Of a DNA stretch of 64,000 nucleotides, positions 1 through 9,507 are shown piece by piece (the first letter of the stretch is position 1; every line of letters starts with the position of its first letter). Source of the stretch: a virus. Under the pieces are notes generated by a model. It worked only from the letters and a program-made list of their open reading frames with translations. It did not search any database and had not been told where the DNA came from. The DNA is taken from IMG/VR virus record IMGVR_UViG_3300046314_000148, positions 1 to 64,000 of that record; one strand, 5' to 3'. A program made the translations under genes and the position numbers.

Positions 1-519
1 ACTGGGAATTCTTTCAAGGAGACCTTGTCACACGACTCTGATTTCCGTAACGTTGGTTACACTTCGAACGGTCTAGAACTACAGTTCCAGCCAGACTTCG
101 GTGAAGTCCAGGTTGACCAGGTTCTTGACGTTGCAAAGCTTTACAAGCAGGGTATGCAGGTTAACCTGAATACTACATTTGCAGAGTCTACACTTGAGAA
201 CCTATTGTTCTCACTTGCAGGCAAGGATAGCGATCTATCTACTGTTGCAGGAAACCCTACACTAAACCTTTCAGCTGGTGACATTGGAGAATGTCCAGTT
301 GAGCGTGGTCTAGTTGCAGTTGGTCCTGGTACAGGTGACTGTGAAATTGGTAGCTCTCTAGAGCGTGTTTACGTTGCATACCGTGCACTTTCAATCGAAA
401 GCGTTACAGTATCAGCTAAGCGTGACGAAGCAACAATGTTTGAGGTCTCATTCAGACTCCTACCAAATGACTCAGCGTCATACGGTAAGATCGTAGACCG
501 CACCATCCCAGCTTCATAA
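1..519 (+). CDS. Major tail tube protein, 5' truncated by window edge
   Basis: The reading frame is open from base 1 (TGNSFKETLSHDSDF...), so the true start lies upstream. A TTG at 25 is in frame but there is no reason to prefer it. The product ends in a TAA at 517-519. The visible 172 residues are mixed beta-type with no membrane segment, and include a stretch about fitness over a repeated beta pattern (VSFRLLPNDSASYGKIVD near the C-terminus). Its place directly before tail assembly chaperones and the tape measure gene is the classical place of the tail tube subunit. The call rests mostly on this position; a head-tail or other structural protein is the alternative. A terminator follows at once, which fits a highly expressed structural gene. 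Confidence 0.6.
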   Translation, partial: TGNSFKETLSHDSDFRNVGYTSNGLELQFQPDFGEVQVDQVLDVAKLYKQGMQVNLNTTFAESTLENLLFSLAGKDSDLSTVAGNPTLNLSAGDIGECPVERGLVAVGPGTGDCEIGSSLERVYVAYRALSIESVTVSAKRDEATMFEVSFRLLPNDSASYGKIVDRTIPAS

Positions 520-545
520 AAACTAAATAACAATTTAATAGCAAG

Positions 546-573
546 CCGTCCAGTTTAAAAGCTGGGCGGTTTT
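546..573 (+). terminator. Rho-independent terminator after tail tube gene
   Basis: A 9-bp stem (CCGTCCAGT at 546-554 with GCTGGGCGG at 561-569, two G-U pairs) with a TTAAAA loop is followed by TTTT at 570-573. It would separate the tail tube transcript from the chaperone genes. Confidence 0.75.
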
Positions 574-578
574 GCATT

Positions 579-587
579 TGGTATACT
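579..587 (+). promoter_or_regulatory. Extended -10 promoter, leaderless start for 594
   Basis: TGG at 579-581 is followed by TATACT at 582-587, then exactly 6 nt before the ATG at 594. The predicted transcription start is the A of the start codon, so the mRNA would be leaderless. No Shine-Dalgarno sequence precedes the ATG. No clear -35 box is seen, as expected for an extended -10 promoter. Confidence 0.65.
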
Positions 588-593
588 TGTAGG

Positions 594-1277
594 ATGGCAA
601 CTAAAATATACGAATCAGAAATCATCTATACCATGGACAATACCCCTATATACATGACACCTCTAAAAATCAAATACCTACGACAATTCCTAGAAGAGTT
701 TGATAATGTCAAGAAGGCAAAAGATGATGATGAGGCAATCGAGAGATTAACTATCTGTGCAAAGATAGCAATGCAGCAGTATAGGCCAGACCTCAAGACC
801 GTTGAGGATGTAGAAGACAACTTCGACCTAAAGACAATATATAAAATAATTAATATAGCTGCTGGCATTAAGATAGATAGCGATGAAGAAGAGCAGCCAG
901 TTGCGAAGCAGGCAGAGGACAGCGGAGCCACTTGGGAATCTTTGGACCTAGCAAAGCTAGAGGCAGAGGTGTTTCTGCTTGGTATCTGGAAAGATTACGA
1001 AGAGCTAGAGAGCTCCCTTTCAATGTCAGAGCTAACCGCCACGCTCACTGCAAAAAGAGAAATAGATTATTCAGATAAAAAGTTTCAGGCATCGATTCAG
1101 GGCATCGATCTAGACAAGAACGTTGGAAAGAAAGATGCTTGGGAAGAGATGAAGGCTAGAGTGTTTAGCGGAGGGCAGACAGCAGATCCAAACGACGTAT
1201 TGTCATTCCAAGGGGTCAATGCACAAAAGGCAGGCTTCGGAATTGGCATGGGACTTAGCTACGAAAAAATAGACTAG
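594..1277 (+). CDS. Tail assembly chaperone, long form (G+T-like)
   Basis: A 227-residue protein with two parts. Residues about 17-95 (PIYMTPLKIKYLRQFLEEF... DLKTIYKIINIAAG) match the neighbouring short protein at 1334. Residues about 110-227 carry a second domain (EVFLLGIWKDYEELESSLS, AKREIDYSDKKFQASIQGIDLDK) typical of the T extension of phage tail assembly chaperones. It lies between tail tube and tape measure genes, the standard place. In most phages the long form is made by ribosomal frameshifting; here it is encoded in one frame. Function (known for the family): keeps the tape measure protein soluble and recruits tube subunits during tail assembly. Confidence 0.75.
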   Translation: MATKIYESEIIYTMDNTPIYMTPLKIKYLRQFLEEFDNVKKAKDDDEAIERLTICAKIAMQQYRPDLKTVEDVEDNFDLKTIYKIINIAAGIKIDSDEEEQPVAKQAEDSGATWESLDLAKLEAEVFLLGIWKDYEELESSLSMSELTATLTAKREIDYSDKKFQASIQGIDLDKNVGKKDAWEEMKARVFSGGQTADPNDVLSFQGVNAQKAGFGIGMGLSYEKID

Positions 1278-1293
1278 AACAGCCATCTTCGTA

Positions 1294-1302
1294 TGGTATA
1301 AT
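1294..1302 (+). promoter_or_regulatory. Extended -10 promoter for short chaperone/tape measure
   Basis: TGG-TATAAT at 1294-1302. Predicted start is near 1309, giving a leader of about 25 nt to the ATG at 1334, which is preceded by GAGG (1325-1328). This is a normal leadered promoter, in contrast to the one at 579. Confidence 0.6.
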
Positions 1303-1333
1303 TATCTAACCTACTAAAATGAAAGAGGAACAA

Positions 1334-1642
1334 ATGTCAATTACAATTAGCGAAGAGACTACTGTAAAGCTACTAGACGGAACAGAACTAAACCTTAGAC
1401 CACTAAAGCTCTCACTGCTTAGACCATTTCTAAAGAAGTTCGCTGAAATTCAAGAAGTAGCGGAAGATGACGACAAGTCAATGGACCTATTGCTTGACTG
1501 TGTGGTTATTGCTCTCGAGCAGTTTAGCCCAGAGCTTGCAAAGGACCGTGCCAAGTTGGAAGACATTCTAGATCTACCAACAGTTTACAAGATTGTTGGA
1601 GAGGCATCTGGAAACGCTGCACTCCTACCATCAAATAACTAA
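1334..1642 (+). CDS. Tail assembly chaperone, short form (G-like)
   Basis: A 102-residue protein starting MSITISEETTVKLLDG. The ATG at 1334 is preferred over an in-frame ATG at 1319 because GAGG at 1325-1328 gives it a proper ribosome site. It is a paralogue of the N-terminal half of the 594-1277 product: shared elements are LRPLKL/MTPLKI, a run of acidic residues after the first helix (EDDDK/KDDDE) and a DLPTVYKIV/DLKTIYKII segment. It lacks the T domain. It ends just before the tape measure gene. Having separate long and short chaperone genes is unusual and is discussed as a finding. Confidence 0.7.
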   Translation: MSITISEETTVKLLDGTELNLRPLKLSLLRPFLKKFAEIQEVAEDDDKSMDLLLDCVVIALEQFSPELAKDRAKLEDILDLPTVYKIVGEASGNAALLPSNN

Positions 1643-1668
1643 TAATTTAAAAAGGGAAGTGCTAGTTA

Positions 1669-4600
1669 ATGACTGAAAACGTACAGTCAGACATAATCAT
1701 AAATGTTGATACCTCCGTAGGTATCGCAGAGATTAAGCAACTACAAAGGCAGATATCTTCCCTAAATGCACAGCTCATGTCGAGCGGTGCAGCTCAAGCA
1801 AAATCAGCACAGAACGTACAGCGTAACCTATTAAACAATATTAACGCTACTGGAGATTTTGCAGCACGAGTAAAAACAATTGCTAGCACCACAGAAACAT
1901 TCACCACCAGGCTTGAGAAAAACAAGATGGGTATGGGTGAGTACTTCAGATATGCAGGTGCATCAAGCAAGACCTTTGGAAAGTTATTCAGAAATGAATT
2001 TGACACGATCGAAAAGGTTGCTCGTGAACGAGTAAAGACACTACAGACACAATATATAAAGCTAGGTCGAGACGCAAATGGTGCACTAAAAGCCATTTCG
2101 GTTCGGCCTTTAGCTTTAGACATGGAAAACCTAGCAACAAAGACTGCTATGGCTGCACAGAAGCAGCAGCTAATGAATCAGCTCTTGAAGCAGGGATCTA
2201 CAAACCTTCTAAACTTCGGTAAGAACACTCAGTGGGCTGGTAGACAGCTTATGGTTGGTTTCTCCATCCCATTGGCAATGCTTGGCTCCGCTGCTGCAAA
2301 GACATTCATGCAGATGGAAGAGCAAGCCATCAAGTTCAAGCGTGTTTACGGAGAAGCATTTACCTCGACCGCAGAAACAGACAAGATGCTTGACCAGGTC
2401 AAGAGGCTTGCTAACGAGTTTACAAAGTATGGTGTTGCAGTAGAAGATACCATGAAGATGGCTGCTAATGCTGCTGCTATGGGTAAGCAAGGTGCAGATC
2501 TTCTTGCACAGGTCAACGAAGCCGCCAGACTAGCAGTACTTGGTGGGGTAGAGCAAGAGCAGGCTCTAGAAACAACAATATCTCTTACCAATGCATTTGC
2601 TGTTTCCGCAGAAAATCTAGCTGGTAAGGTTAACTTCCTAAACGCAGTTGAAAACCAGACTGTAACCTCCATTGAGGATCTAACCATTGCCATTCCAAAG
2701 GCTGGTCCAGTTGTTCAGCAGCTTGGTGGAGACGTAGAAGACTTAGCCTTCTTCCTAACAGCGATGAAGGAAGGTGGAATCAACGCATCCGAAGGTGCTA
2801 ACGCACTTAAGTCAGGTCTTGCATCTTTGATCAACCCAACAAAGAAGGCATCAGAAATGCTTGGTGCCATGGGTATAAACATTACTGGAATTGTTGAGGC
2901 CAACAAGGGTGACGTTAAGGGAACTGTAGTTCAGTTCGCAAAAGCCCTAGACACACTAGACCCACTGAACCGTGCCCGAGCAATCGAGCAGCTATTTGGA
3001 AAGTTCCAGTTCTCTCGTCTATCGACTTTGTTCCAGAACGTTATTGCCGAGGGTAGCCAAGCGTCAAAGGTGCTAAGCCTCACTAACGCTACTACTCAAG
3101 AGCTAGCAATCCTATCAGAACGAGAACTGAAGCGTGTTCAAGATTCTCCAATGTACAAGTTTAAGAAGGTAGTAGAAGACCTTAAGGTATCTCTAGTACC
3201 ACTGGGAGAGGCATTCCTGAAGGCAATCACTCCGCTGGGAGAATTCGTAAAGGGCTTCCTAGATAAGTTTAACTCTATGGGCGATGGAGCCAAGCAGTTT
3301 GCAGTTATTGCAACTACTGTTGTTGCTGGTATCGGACCAGTACTACTTATGACCTTTGGTCTTATTGCTAACGGTGCAGCAAACTTAATTAAGCTATTCC
3401 TTGGTGTTGGTAAAATCTTCCAGAGAACTGGCAAGGGATCTCAGACGCTAGGCTCCCAGACAGAGTACATGACTCAGCAACAGCTCGAAGCAGCCGCTGT
3501 AGCAGCCTCACTCGACCAGACTCACGGAAGACTAATCCAAACATTCTCGTCGGAGACCAAGGCCGTTAATGCTTTGGCTACGGCATATGCCAGAGCAGTA
3601 GTCGCACAGTCTAATCTTGCTGGTGTGCCAATCGGTGCCGCTGCAGCAAAAACAAAGGGCACAAGAGCCAAGAAGTATGCTTCTGGAGTTGTATCTGTTC
3701 CAGGTCCAAAGGGTGCTGGCGACGTAGTCCCTGCAATGCTGTCACCTGGAGAGTCGGTAATTCCAGCAGACATGACCCAGAAGTATGCTCCACTAATCAG
3801 CGGCATGGTAAATGGGAAGATCCCAGGATTCGCTGAGGGAGTATTCAACTTTGGCGGTAAAGAATTTAAGGTTGCTTCTCAGGGAGGCGTGTACTCTCTA
3901 GAAAAGGCAGTGCAGCTTCTCCTATCTAAGAATATTCCGCAAGAATCAATCATGGAGAAGCTGGAATATTACCAAGAAAAGTCGATACTAAAAAATTCCG
4001 CAGAGCTAAATGCAAAAAATATTTTAAGAAAGTTTGGATTTAAGACTAATGGTGAAAAGGATACCAAGAGAGGATCTGGAAAGAGTGCCTCTACCGAACA
4101 GGTAAGACTCCTTGGCCAACCAGCACAAATAGAGTTCGATGAAGAAAGAAAGTATCTAAGGAAAAAGCTAAAAGAGCTTGGTCTCTCTTTAACTGATGAC
4201 CAGATAAAGAATCAGCTCCAGTTGCAGGCATCTCACATTAGAGAAGACTTGAATGCGGATGGATCTAAAAACTGGCAAAACATGAAAAACCTTATTCCAG
4301 ATCTGGGATATATAAACGGTTACATGAAAGACCTCAGCACTCCAGGCAACAAGTTTGTCCTAGAGCTAAGAAAGCTAGCTAAAGAAAATCCAAAGGCCCT
4401 TGCCGCCAAGGGCATTGACATAAAGCTTCTAGATAGACTCATTACCAATACTCACCCAACTACAAAAGCAGAAGTAGCCACCCTAAGAGCTATTGCACAA
4501 GAGCACGTAAGGTTCCTAGGACCTTCTGGAAAAAATATCTATAGACCTTTGATGGTTGACATGGGTCTAGAGTACCGTCAGCAGACTGGTCACTACAATA

Positions 4601-7600
4601 AGCCATCTAAAACATATCACGATAGACTACTTTCTGGTCAATTTAAGAATAGAAATCTTTTAAAGGCTGCTCAAGAGGCAGATGCTAAGAAGCCAAGCAA
4701 AAGACCGCAAGGTGTAACTCCTAGAGGAAAAGCTGCCCCAGTAAGTCAGACCGTAAAGAAGGCTCCAAAGCCAAAGGGCCACAGCCTACAACAAATCATA
4801 CAAACTCCAATTATGACAAGAGGGCGTATCAGGGGATACGCAGATGGAGTAGTTGAAGTCCCAGGTCCAAAGGGAGCTGGAGATGTAATACCTGCAATGC
4901 TTTCTCCAGGAGAGTCTGTCATTCCTGCCAAGATGGCAAAGAAGTATGCCCCACTTATTTCTGGAATGATTAAGGGCAACCTCCCTGGATTCTTCGGCGG
5001 CTTCGACGCCAACTATGACCCTAAGACAGATCCTATGAATGAGATGTCTGGCTACATGCTAGATGCTCCTCCAGGAAGCGACCCGTTTGACTCGAAGTCT
5101 GCCATTGGATCAAATGGAATGCTTTCAGCCCCTCCAGGATCAGATCCATTTGGAACCAGCGGATCCTTTGACGACTACGAAAAAGAAAACAAAAAGATGG
5201 GCGGCAAATTCGTAGATGGCATGAAGGAGAAGCTGGGCCCAGCAGCAAAACAGTTTGGTAAGAACGTAAGCTCTGAGATGGCATCTGGTGCCAAGGCTGT
5301 TGGTAAAAATATTTGGGATAGAGCTAAGAAGGGTGCTCAGGAAGCAGGTGCTAGAGCACTATCATCTACTACCCTTGGCCAGAAGATGTCTGGCGGAGCA
5401 GGCATTACCTCTCAATCTGGAAAGACTTATGTCGCTGGAGCAGAAGTTAGAACAGACAAAAACGGTGTTCAGTATGGATATATTCCAGGTGTAGGAAAAA
5501 CCTCTGTAGAAAAGGCCCAGGCTGCGTCTAAAGATCCAAACGCTGCAAAACAAAGTGCTAGAGATAAGTTCGGGGCCAAGGCTCAAAAGGTTGGAATGAT
5601 TGGTATGGCTGGCAGCATGGCCGTATCTGCAGCCACACTTCTACCAGGAGAAGCTGGAAAGACTGCAGGAGACTTAGCACCACTGTTGCTCGGTCTTTCA
5701 TCGCTGGCAATGATTGTTCAGGGTCCTATAAGTGCTGCATTTGCAACCCTTGCAGCTGCTGTTGCCCTACCGCTATACGCAATGTTTAAATCAAACGAAG
5801 CCTTTGATCAGGCACAGGAATCTGCCCTGGCACTTGGCGAAGCGATGGGTGTTGGCAGCGGTGCAATTGTAAAGTTTGCAGAGTTTGCTGGAAACGTAAC
5901 TTCTAAAGAAGTTATGGATAGACGTAGGTCCGAGGGCTTCAGCGGATTCCAAATAAAGAGTGGCAAGAATACTTTTGGAAAGTCATTCTTAGGGTCCGAT
6001 GCTGGCAAGGCATTGCTTGACAATACACAAAAGACAATTAAGTCTGGTGGGGACAAGGCTGCTATAAGTCAAACAACCGCCCAGATGGCTACAGCCATAA
6101 GCTCTGGAGCAATGTCAGCCGCACAGGCTAGATCTGTTGTCGCACAACTTGCAGAAGAAATGGGTGACTACAACTTCGGAATACAGGTAAATTCTGAGCT
6201 AATGTCTTTGATTGGCCCAGACGGAGAAAACCTACTTACCGATCCACTAGGCGTTCGACTTAAAATGCTAGATGCTAAGCAGGGAGACATCAAGGCATCA
6301 GTAGAGAACATGAACAAGATTGCCGAAAAGGGCTTCCAGGGAACTGGGGCAGCAATCGGTGGTGCAATCGCTGGCGGCCTTGCAGGTGCTGGTATTGGTG
6401 CCGCTATTGGTGCCGCCCTAGCTCCAGCTACTCTGGGCCTATCCGTTGGTATTGGTGCTGCTGTGGGTGGTCTTGTTGGAATTGTTTCTGGTGGGATCAC
6501 TGGTGCAATTGCAGGAAATGAAGAGCATATCAAGGATCTTGGTTTGGCTTCTGCTGCAACTGTTGCAATGCAAAAAATGGCACTAGAGCAACAGCAAGAA
6601 ATTTCAGACTCTCTCGAGATGGAATATGAAAAGAGAATTGCAGCCGCAGAGGCAGCAGGGGACCTTGTTAAAAAGGAAGAGCTTCTTGGAAAACTTGCAG
6701 CAGCAAGAGTAGCCATAATGAACAAGAATAAGGGTCTTAATGAGCAAATCATTGGCTCATACAAGAATGCAAAAGATGACGAGCTACGGTCAAAGATGCA
6801 GTCTGGTGCAGAAAAGGCAGTAAAGAATACGTATAAGGGTACTGCCATGGAAGACGTAGCAGCCTATGCACAAAATTCACTCATGGATAGCAACATTGCC
6901 CCAGAACAAAAGTATCTTCTTACACTAGACATGTCTACAGGGGCGATAAACCCAAGTCAGATGATTGACATTCTTAGCATGTCAGAAAAGTCAAGAAACA
7001 TCGTAATTGGTATAGCCACAACCTATGGCGGTGCCACTGCAGGAGAGGTTACAAGCCTAACCTCACTATTCGTTGACCCAGTCACGAAGAAGCCAATTGA
7101 AAGCATTCAGACAGACTTCTTGCTGAAGATTCAGCAGGCAAAGACTCCAGAAGAGTTTAAGGACACTATGGAATTCTACAAGAAGGTGTCTCAGTCTGGA
7201 GCTGTCCTCAATACTGCGGTAGTCACTGACTACCTATTGAAGAACCCAGATGCTGCAGAGCGTCTAGATACCATGTTCGACAAGCTGAGAGACACTAAGG
7301 GTAAGATAAATCTAAAAGTTCTTGCAGATGTAGTTGGTGCAAAAGAGATAGCGGCAATCAATAGTGATCTCACATACTTCGAGAAGCTGAGCGACGATGA
7401 AAAAAAGGTATATACTCAAGTCCTAGCTACTACCCTACAGACAACAACCATCGCAGATCCTAAGTTCAAGAATTGGCTAAGCTCTGCTGGATCTAAGTTT
7501 AAGAATGCTTCAGACGCAACTCAGCTACAAGCATACGGTACTTGGAATTCCAGGGCAGTAACCGACCAGGTAAAGGCAGATGGCAAGGTTGATGAATTCC

Positions 7601-9507
7601 TAAGCCCTACCCCAACACCAACTGGTGGAACCAAAGAAAAGAATCCGCTAGATGATATCCTGTCCAGACTAAAGATGGTTCGTGATGCAAGCATAAATGC
7701 AACAGGTGGAATCAAGGAACTTCTTCGAGTTGTTGGCAAGAAGGGTGAAAAGAATATTGCATCATTCACTGGTATAGAACAAAACCTAATTAAGCGAGAC
7801 AACGTGTCTAGCTCATTCATGGACTTCTACGACGGCCTAGACGAAAAAGCAAAGAAGACATACGTATCTATTTCTGGTAGCGGTGCCAAGGCTGTTGCTA
7901 GACTGACTGATGATGGTAGAAAGGTGCAGGCTGCTCTTCGTGAAATTTCTATTGGAGATTTCCAGAGTGGGCTAGTTAAGCAAAAGCAGGACCTGGTAAA
8001 TTCAGCAAGGGCCTTCAGCATGTTGAAGTCAGCTGGTATGACATCAGCCGATGCACTAGAGGTTTCTAGGGATGCAGAGTTGGCAAATGCTATTGCAACT
8101 AAGGCAAATGCTAAGGAAGTCCTAGACCTTGTTAATGCATATAAGGCACTAGCAAATGCAGCAACAGCAGCAGATAAGTTCCAGAAGGCATTCGACGAGG
8201 CTAATGCTGCTTGGGATGCAAAGAGAAACAAGATCGAGCTAGATTTTGAGATCAACACAGAGGCTCTCCAGCAGGCAGTTACAGATGCTCAGAATGAGAT
8301 TGCAAAAAAGACTAATGAGGCTGGTGGGTTAGATGACCTACAGGCTGGTCTTACAGAAATTGGCTGGGCAGAAGATGAGATTAACAAGAAGTATGATCTA
8401 AGATCTGAAGCTCTAGATAGAGTTGCAAAGGCTAATGACAAGATTCTTGCATCACAAAAGGGACAGCTTACTATTGCTGATGCACTTTCTCGTGGAGATA
8501 TTTCTGCTGCAGCAGTTGCTATACAGGACCAAAGAGCTCAAGAGTCACAGAATGCTATTCAGTCTCAAAGAGACCTCATGGACAACGCCCGTAAGGCAGA
8601 GCTTAGTGGAATCACTACAACAGTAAATGGTGTAAAGATGACTAGAAAAGATATCGAAGCAAAGATCCTTACAATTGAAAAGGAAATATTTGCAATTGAG
8701 GAGAAGCGTCTTGAGCCAGCAAATGAAAGCATTCGACTCAAGGAAGTTGACAAGGCAGTAGCACTAAAGTCTCTAGACCTGCAAGAGCGTGAGTGGAGAA
8801 TTCTACAAAGCGATATTGATCTAGCTGCAACCGCTGCTTGGGACTATGTTGCTGCACTGGCTGCTGCAAAGGGGCTAGCTGCTCAAGCAGTTATCGATGC
8901 TAAGGATCCACTAGCACCAGTTGGTGACTCGAGAAATGCCCCAGGGTCTAACGCATCAACCCCTACCACTACTAAGGCTCCAGTCACTAAGGCCCCTGCT
9001 GCTACAACTAAGGCTCCAGCTGCTAAGGCAAAAGCTACAACTACTACTGCAGCTGCTCCAAATCTTGCGGCTAATCAAACTTCATTCGTAGATGCTACTG
9101 GTAAAACTGTTATAGCAACAAAGACTGCTAGAAGAGGCACTGGAGTCTATAATGGATCACAGTTCGTTCCAGCAGTTTATGACACTGTATATACCTACAA
9201 GGCTAAGGGTGGAATGATTCAAAACTATCTTGCTAATGGCGGATCCCCACTTGCCAAGGGTACAGATACAGTTCCTGCCATGCTAACTCCTGGAGAGTTT
9301 GTAATGAGTAAATATGCTGTAGATAATTTTGGTGTAGAAAACATGAAGGCTATTAATAGCGGAGCTTCGATTGGCAGCACAGTGTATAATAGTTATGACC
9401 TAAATGTAAATGTACGCTCCGACGCAAATCCAAACGAAATTGCTAGAGCAGTAATGGCACAGATAAAGCAGGTAGATTCTCAAAGAATTAGAGGAGTAAG
9501 GCTATAA
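1669..9507 (+). CDS. Tail tape measure protein
   Basis: A 2612-residue protein, the longest in the window. Length sets the tail length in such phages, so a long tail is expected. The N-terminus is alanine/glutamine-rich and helical. Residues about 190-450 resemble the TP901-type tape measure core (TKYGVAVEDTMKMAANAAAMG, INASEGANALKSGLASLI, LFGKFQFSRL). Strongly hydrophobic stretches lie near residues 544-584, 1306-1374 and 1558-1617, the last a glycine/alanine zipper. A motif with PGPKGAGDVxPAMLSPGESVIPA occurs near residues 670 and 1060, and a weaker copy (TDTVPAMLTPGEFVMS) near 2530. A charged domain with several histidines (about 850-1030) sits between the first two copies. The ribosome site AAGGGAAG lies upstream of the ATG. 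It is translationally joined to the next gene (TAATG). Confidence 0.95.
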   Translation: MTENVQSDIIINVDTSVGIAEIKQLQRQISSLNAQLMSSGAAQAKSAQNVQRNLLNNINATGDFAARVKTIASTTETFTTRLEKNKMGMGEYFRYAGASSKTFGKLFRNEFDTIEKVARERVKTLQTQYIKLGRDANGALKAISVRPLALDMENLATKTAMAAQKQQLMNQLLKQGSTNLLNFGKNTQWAGRQLMVGFSIPLAMLGSAAAKTFMQMEEQAIKFKRVYGEAFTSTAETDKMLDQVKRLANEFTKYGVAVEDTMKMAANAAAMGKQGADLLAQVNEAARLAVLGGVEQEQALETTISLTNAFAVSAENLAGKVNFLNAVENQTVTSIEDLTIAIPKAGPVVQQLGGDVEDLAFFLTAMKEGGINASEGANALKSGLASLINPTKKASEMLGAMGINITGIVEANKGDVKGTVVQFAKALDTLDPLNRARAIEQLFGKFQFSRLSTLFQNVIAEGSQASKVLSLTNATTQELAILSERELKRVQDSPMYKFKKVVEDLKVSLVPLGEAFLKAITPLGEFVKGFLDKFNSMGDGAKQFAVIATTVVAGIGPVLLMTFGLIANGAANLIKLFLGVGKIFQRTGKGSQTLGSQTEYMTQQQLEAAAVAASLDQTHGRLIQTFSSETKAVNALATAYARAVVAQSNLAGVPIGAAAAKTKGTRAKKYASGVVSVPGPKGAGDVVPAMLSPGESVIPADMTQKYAPLISGMVNGKIPGFAEGVFNFGGKEFKVASQGGVYSLEKAVQLLLSKNIPQESIMEKLEYYQEKSILKNSAELNAKNILRKFGFKTNGEKDTKRGSGKSASTEQVRLLGQPAQIEFDEERKYLRKKLKELGLSLTDDQIKNQLQLQASHIREDLNADGSKNWQNMKNLIPDLGYINGYMKDLSTPGNKFVLELRKLAKENPKALAAKGIDIKLLDRLITNTHPTTKAEVATLRAIAQEHVRFLGPSGKNIYRPLMVDMGLEYRQQTGHYNKPSKTYHDRLLSGQFKNRNLLKAAQEADAKKPSKRPQGVTPRGKAAPVSQTVKKAPKPKGHSLQQIIQTPIMTRGRIRGYADGVVEVPGPKGAGDVIPAMLSPGESVIPAKMAKKYAPLISGMIKGNLPGFFGGFDANYDPKTDPMNEMSGYMLDAPPGSDPFDSKSAIGSNGMLSAPPGSDPFGTSGSFDDYEKENKKMGGKFVDGMKEKLGPAAKQFGKNVSSEMASGAKAVGKNIWDRAKKGAQEAGARALSSTTLGQKMSGGAGITSQSGKTYVAGAEVRTDKNGVQYGYIPGVGKTSVEKAQAASKDPNAAKQSARDKFGAKAQKVGMIGMAGSMAVSAATLLPGEAGKTAGDLAPLLLGLSSLAMIVQGPISAAFATLAAAVALPLYAMFKSNEAFDQAQESALALGEAMGVGSGAIVKFAEFAGNVTSKEVMDRRRSEGFSGFQIKSGKNTFGKSFLGSDAGKALLDNTQKTIKSGGDKAAISQTTAQMATAISSGAMSAAQARSVVAQLAEEMGDYNFGIQVNSELMSLIGPDGENLLTDPLGVRLKMLDAKQGDIKASVENMNKIAEKGFQGTGAAIGGAIAGGLAGAGIGAAIGAALAPATLGLSVGIGAAVGGLVGIVSGGITGAIAGNEEHIKDLGLASAATVAMQKMALEQQQEISDSLEMEYEKRIAAAEAAGDLVKKEELLGKLAAARVAIMNKNKGLNEQIIGSYKNAKDDELRSKMQSGAEKAVKNTYKGTAMEDVAAYAQNSLMDSNIAPEQKYLLTLDMSTGAINPSQMIDILSMSEKSRNIVIGIATTYGGATAGEVTSLTSLFVDPVTKKPIESIQTDFLLKIQQAKTPEEFKDTMEFYKKVSQSGAVLNTAVVTDYLLKNPDAAERLDTMFDKLRDTKGKINLKVLADVVGAKEIAAINSDLTYFEKLSDDEKKVYTQVLATTLQTTTIADPKFKNWLSSAGSKFKNASDATQLQAYGTWNSRAVTDQVKADGKVDEFLSPTPTPTGGTKEKNPLDDILSRLKMVRDASINATGGIKELLRVVGKKGEKNIASFTGIEQNLIKRDNVSSSFMDFYDGLDEKAKKTYVSISGSGAKAVARLTDDGRKVQAALREISIGDFQSGLVKQKQDLVNSARAFSMLKSAGMTSADALEVSRDAELANAIATKANAKEVLDLVNAYKALANAATAADKFQKAFDEANAAWDAKRNKIELDFEINTEALQQAVTDAQNEIAKKTNEAGGLDDLQAGLTEIGWAEDEINKKYDLRSEALDRVAKANDKILASQKGQLTIADALSRGDISAAAVAIQDQRAQESQNAIQSQRDLMDNARKAELSGITTTVNGVKMTRKDIEAKILTIEKEIFAIEEKRLEPANESIRLKEVDKAVALKSLDLQEREWRILQSDIDLAATAAWDYVAALAAAKGLAAQAVIDAKDPLAPVGDSRNAPGSNASTPTTTKAPVTKAPAATTKAPAAKAKATTTTAAAPNLAANQTSFVDATGKTVIATKTARRGTGVYNGSQFVPAVYDTVYTYKAKGGMIQNYLANGGSPLAKGTDTVPAMLTPGEFVMSKYAVDNFGVENMKAINSGASIGSTVYNSYDLNVNVRSDANPNEIARAVMAQIKQVDSQRIRGVRL

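Noticed and set aside
594-1277. Programmed frameshift at the end of the G-like part
   Set aside because: The T-like extension is in the same frame, so no frameshift is required; I saw no slippery heptamer at the junction.
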